A stretch of DNA of 64,000 bases from Vibrio echinoideorum. Its GTDB lineage: Bacteria; Pseudomonadota; Gammaproteobacteria; Enterobacterales; Vibrionaceae. A model generated the notes under the pieces. It had not been told where the DNA came from, made no database searches, and saw only the letters and a list, made by a program, of their open reading frames with translations. Shown in pieces: positions 62,204 to 64,000 of the stretch (within the stretch, counting starts at the first letter, position 1; each line of letters opens with the position of its first letter). Location: contig NZ_AP025483.1 in assembly GCF_024347455.1 (NCBI RefSeq), positions 2,294,001-2,358,000 on the forward strand. Reading direction: 5' to 3'. The position numbers and the translations under genes were made by a program.

Positions 62204-63370
62204 ATGGCTGTTCATGTTGGCATTATCGATCAAGATCCCATTCGCTTGATCACCCCACTACTCGATAACCGAACGATCAGCACTCATATCGTGTTCATCG
62301 GTGACAAGAATCAAGTCAGTATTTACCAACGCTTAGACAGCGTTTTGCAAAAACGCGACATTACGAGTGAATTTTTCGAGATCCCAACCCTCGTAAATAC
62401 GTCCGCGATTAAAGAATCTATCCAAAACCTTGCCGAAGACCTCAAAGCTCGTGGAGAAGAAGTGAAACTCAACGCAAGTTGTGGCCTTCGTCACCGCCTA
62501 CTTTCTGTCTACGAAGTATTTCGTACTTACCACTGGCCAATCTTTGTTGTTGAACCAAACAGTGACAAGCTGTGCTGGCTTTACCCGAATGGTAAAGAAG
62601 ATGCACAAGTTCAAGACCGCATCACTATCGACGACTACCTGACTGTGTTCGGCGCTCGCGGTGAATTCAGCGATGTACAGTTGTCTCCGCAACTTGATCA
62701 GAAGCTTTATGAACTGGGTGAACGCTGGGCAAGTAATGCACTAGAACTCGGCCCAGGCCTTGCTACATTGAACTACCTTGCAACGACCTGCCGTAAAGAA
62801 CAGAGGCTTGATGTAGGGTTGTCTGAGAAGCAACAAGGTTATCGCGAACTAAACATGCTGTTGAGCGATTTGGTGGAAGCTAAGATTGCCACTTATGACA
62901 ATGGTATTTTGACGTTTGCCAATGAAGACGCACGACGCTTCTCAAACGGTGAATGGCTAGAGACTTTGGTTCACAGCACAGTTAAACAAATCCAAGATGA
63001 CATGCCGACCATTCAAGATCGCTCTTTGAATGTTCAGGTATATCGCCAATTAGGTGAACGTGAGGTTCGTAATGAGCTTGATGTTGCCTCTGTAGTGAAC
63101 AATAAGCTGCATATCATCGAATGTAAGACCAAAGGTATGCGTGATGATGGCGATGATACCTTGTACAAACTGGAATCGCTTAGAGACCTGCTGGGTGGCC
63201 TACAAGCACGTGCCATGTTAGTGAGCTTCCGTCCTCTTCGTCATAACGACATCACACGAGCAGAAGATCTTGGCCTTGCATTGATTGGCCCTGACGAATT
63301 AAAAGATCTTAAAACACACCTAGCGGCATGGTTTACCGCCGCCGGTGGTGATGAAGATTTAGAGTGCTAA
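62204..63370 (+). CDS. Stand-alone CARF-domain nuclease (VC1899/Card1-type, DUF1887)
   Basis: 388 residues. The N-terminal CARF domain (about 1-145) carries the ligand motif [D/N]-x-[S/T]-x3-[R/K] as NASCGLR (Asn90, Ser92, Arg96). A winged-helix-like middle (about 165-245) follows, then a PD-(D/E)xK nuclease domain with Glu291, Asp293 and Glu306-Cys-Lys308 in RNELDV and HIIECKTKG. In type III CRISPR systems, relatives (Card1, Can2) are switched on by cyclic tetra-adenylate and cut DNA or RNA. This protein resembles V. cholerae VC1899 (structure 1XMX, from memory), which is also outside any CRISPR locus. AAGGAA precedes the ATG. Flanked by a chemoreceptor gene and udp, each with its own terminator, so it is an isolated single gene. 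The activating signal and target are unknown. Confidence 0.9.
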   Translation: MAVHVGIIDQDPIRLITPLLDNRTISTHIVFIGDKNQVSIYQRLDSVLQKRDITSEFFEIPTLVNTSAIKESIQNLAEDLKARGEEVKLNASCGLRHRLLSVYEVFRTYHWPIFVVEPNSDKLCWLYPNGKEDAQVQDRITIDDYLTVFGARGEFSDVQLSPQLDQKLYELGERWASNALELGPGLATLNYLATTCRKEQRLDVGLSEKQQGYRELNMLLSDLVEAKIATYDNGILTFANEDARRFSNGEWLETLVHSTVKQIQDDMPTIQDRSLNVQVYRQLGEREVRNELDVASVVNNKLHIIECKTKGMRDDGDDTLYKLESLRDLLGGLQARAMLVSFRPLRHNDITRAEDLGLALIGPDELKDLKTHLAAWFTAAGGDEDLEC

Positions 63371-63413
63371 AAATAAATAGACTCTTGAGAGCTGAACGCT
63401 CTTAAGTAAATCT

Positions 63414-63451
63414 AAAAAGGCGAATGACTATTGAGTCACTCGCCTTTTTTT
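63414..63451 (+). terminator. Terminator after the CARF nuclease gene
   Basis: AAAAAGGCGAATGACT ATTG AGTCACTCGCCTTTTTTT, a long stem with one mismatch. Confidence 0.92.
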
Positions 63452-63523
63452 CTCCAGCTATTCGTCTGTTTTGCTCTATTTTCATCTTTCAACTATCTAT
63501 GCCTTTAATTTCTTTGCCTCATA

Positions 63524-63557
63524 AAAAATGGCCGCATCATTCGATGCGGCCATTTTT
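63524..63557 (-). terminator. Terminator after udp
   Basis: AAAAATGGCCGCATCA TT TGATGCGGCC-type perfect stem (arms AAAAATGGCCGCATC and GATGCGGCCATTTTT), 17 bases past the udp stop and active in either direction. Confidence 0.92.
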
Positions 63558-63574
63558 AAATCTTGGAAACAGAC

Positions 63575-64000
63575 TTAAAGCATTTTACGAGCAGCTTCTA
63601 CAACCACTTTGATTGAACGAGCTTCTGTTACTTTTAGCGTTTCGTGATCAGGCGTCTCTTTTTGAGTACGGTTGATGATTACACCAGCAACACAACCTGC
63701 TTTCAGACCAGAACTTGCACACATAGTTAATAGCGTTGCAGATTCCATTTCGAAGTTTAGAACGCCCATGTCTTGCCATTCTTGCATAGAACCTTGGAAA
63801 CGCTTAACAACGCGGCCCGAGAACGTATCGTAACGCTCTTGACCTGGATAGAACGTATCACTTGATGCCGTTACGCCCATGTGAACTGTTGCACCTGATT
63901 CGTCAACTGCCGCTTTCATTGCAGTTGCTACTTCGAAGTCAGCTACCGCTGGGAACTCCATTGGAGCAAAGTGCAGGCTAGCGCCGTCTAGACGAACAGA
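63575..64000 (-). CDS. udp: Uridine phosphorylase, C-terminal part
   Basis: Phosphorolysis of uridine to uracil and ribose 1-phosphate in pyrimidine salvage. The visible 141 C-terminal residues include [30 protein letters not shown], the substrate segment [15 protein letters not shown] and the end [10 protein letters not shown], all as in E. coli Udp. The N-terminal half, with the phosphate site, lies past the window edge. Confidence 0.96.
   Translation of the reverse strand, partial: SVRLDGASLHFAPMEFPAVADFEVATAMKAAVDESGATVHMGVTASSDTFYPGQERYDTFSGRVVKRFQGSMQEWQDMGVLNFEMESATLLTMCASSGLKAGCVAGVIINRTQKETPDHETLKVTEARSIKVVVEAARKML

Overview
The window looks like a stretch of the main chromosome of a Vibrio. 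Gene content and order match Vibrionaceae: a hisGDC start with a leader peptide, hns, gsk, mnmA-hflD-purB, the bio cluster, ftsK-lolA-rarA-serS, lrp/ald, lapAB-pyrF, ihfB-rpsA-cmk, msbA-lpxK-kdsB, lolCDE, mfd-csiV and a stand-alone CARF nuclease of the VC1899 type. Nearly all of it is core genome. I see no phage, insertion sequence, integron, CRISPR array, rRNA or tRNA, and codon use looks even throughout. The species cannot be fixed from the sequence alone; the Splendidus clade is a guess.

Layout. 1-2.9 kb: start of the histidine operon (hisG, hisD, partial hisC; minus strand) behind a classical attenuator whose 15-residue leader peptide has five His codons. 2.9-4.9 kb: an NhaC-family transporter behind a complete lysine riboswitch, so probably a lysine permease. 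5.2-12.7 kb: hns, gsk, a small unknown gene, mnmA-hflD-purB, htpX and a 55-residue unknown gene; PurR-type boxes precede gsk and purB. 12.7-17.9 kb: bioBFCD and divergent bioA around a BirA operator. 18-27.2 kb: a DksA-like zinc-finger gene, serS, rarA, lolA, ftsK, lrp and divergent ald. 27.3-31.7 kb: a methyltransferase, cysB, a membrane-anchored coiled-coil protein and miaE, with two short tandem-repeat tracts just behind genes. 31.8-38.3 kb: pyrF, lapB, lapA, ihfB, rpsA (with a structured leader), cmk, kdsB and a 59-residue YcaR (Trm112-like) gene. 38.3-47.3 kb: lpxK, msbA, comEC, a DUF2062 gene and lolCDE. 47.5-54.5 kb: a PilZ-like gene, mfd, csiV, a GNAT acetyltransferase and ndh. 55-59.7 kb: ycfP, thiK, lpoB, ycfL, a large TPR lipoprotein and hinT, the same order as Escherichia coli but without nagZ. 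60-64 kb: a chemoreceptor, the CARF nuclease and the end of udp.

How the genes work together. Envelope biogenesis dominates: LpxK, MsbA, KdsB and LapAB make, flip and tune LPS; LolA and LolCDE move lipoproteins; LpoB, CsiV and the YcfL-type lipoproteins bear on peptidoglycan synthesis. Amino-acid and cofactor genes carry their own sensors (His attenuator, lysine riboswitch, BirA, PurR). FtsK, RarA, Mfd, H-NS, IHF and ComEC handle DNA. The gene most worth following is the CARF-PD-(D/E)xK nuclease at 62204-63370, which has an intact ligand motif and nuclease core but no CRISPR system nearby. The lysine riboswitch and three short tandem repeats of period 7, 8 and 16 at gene ends are the other notable features.
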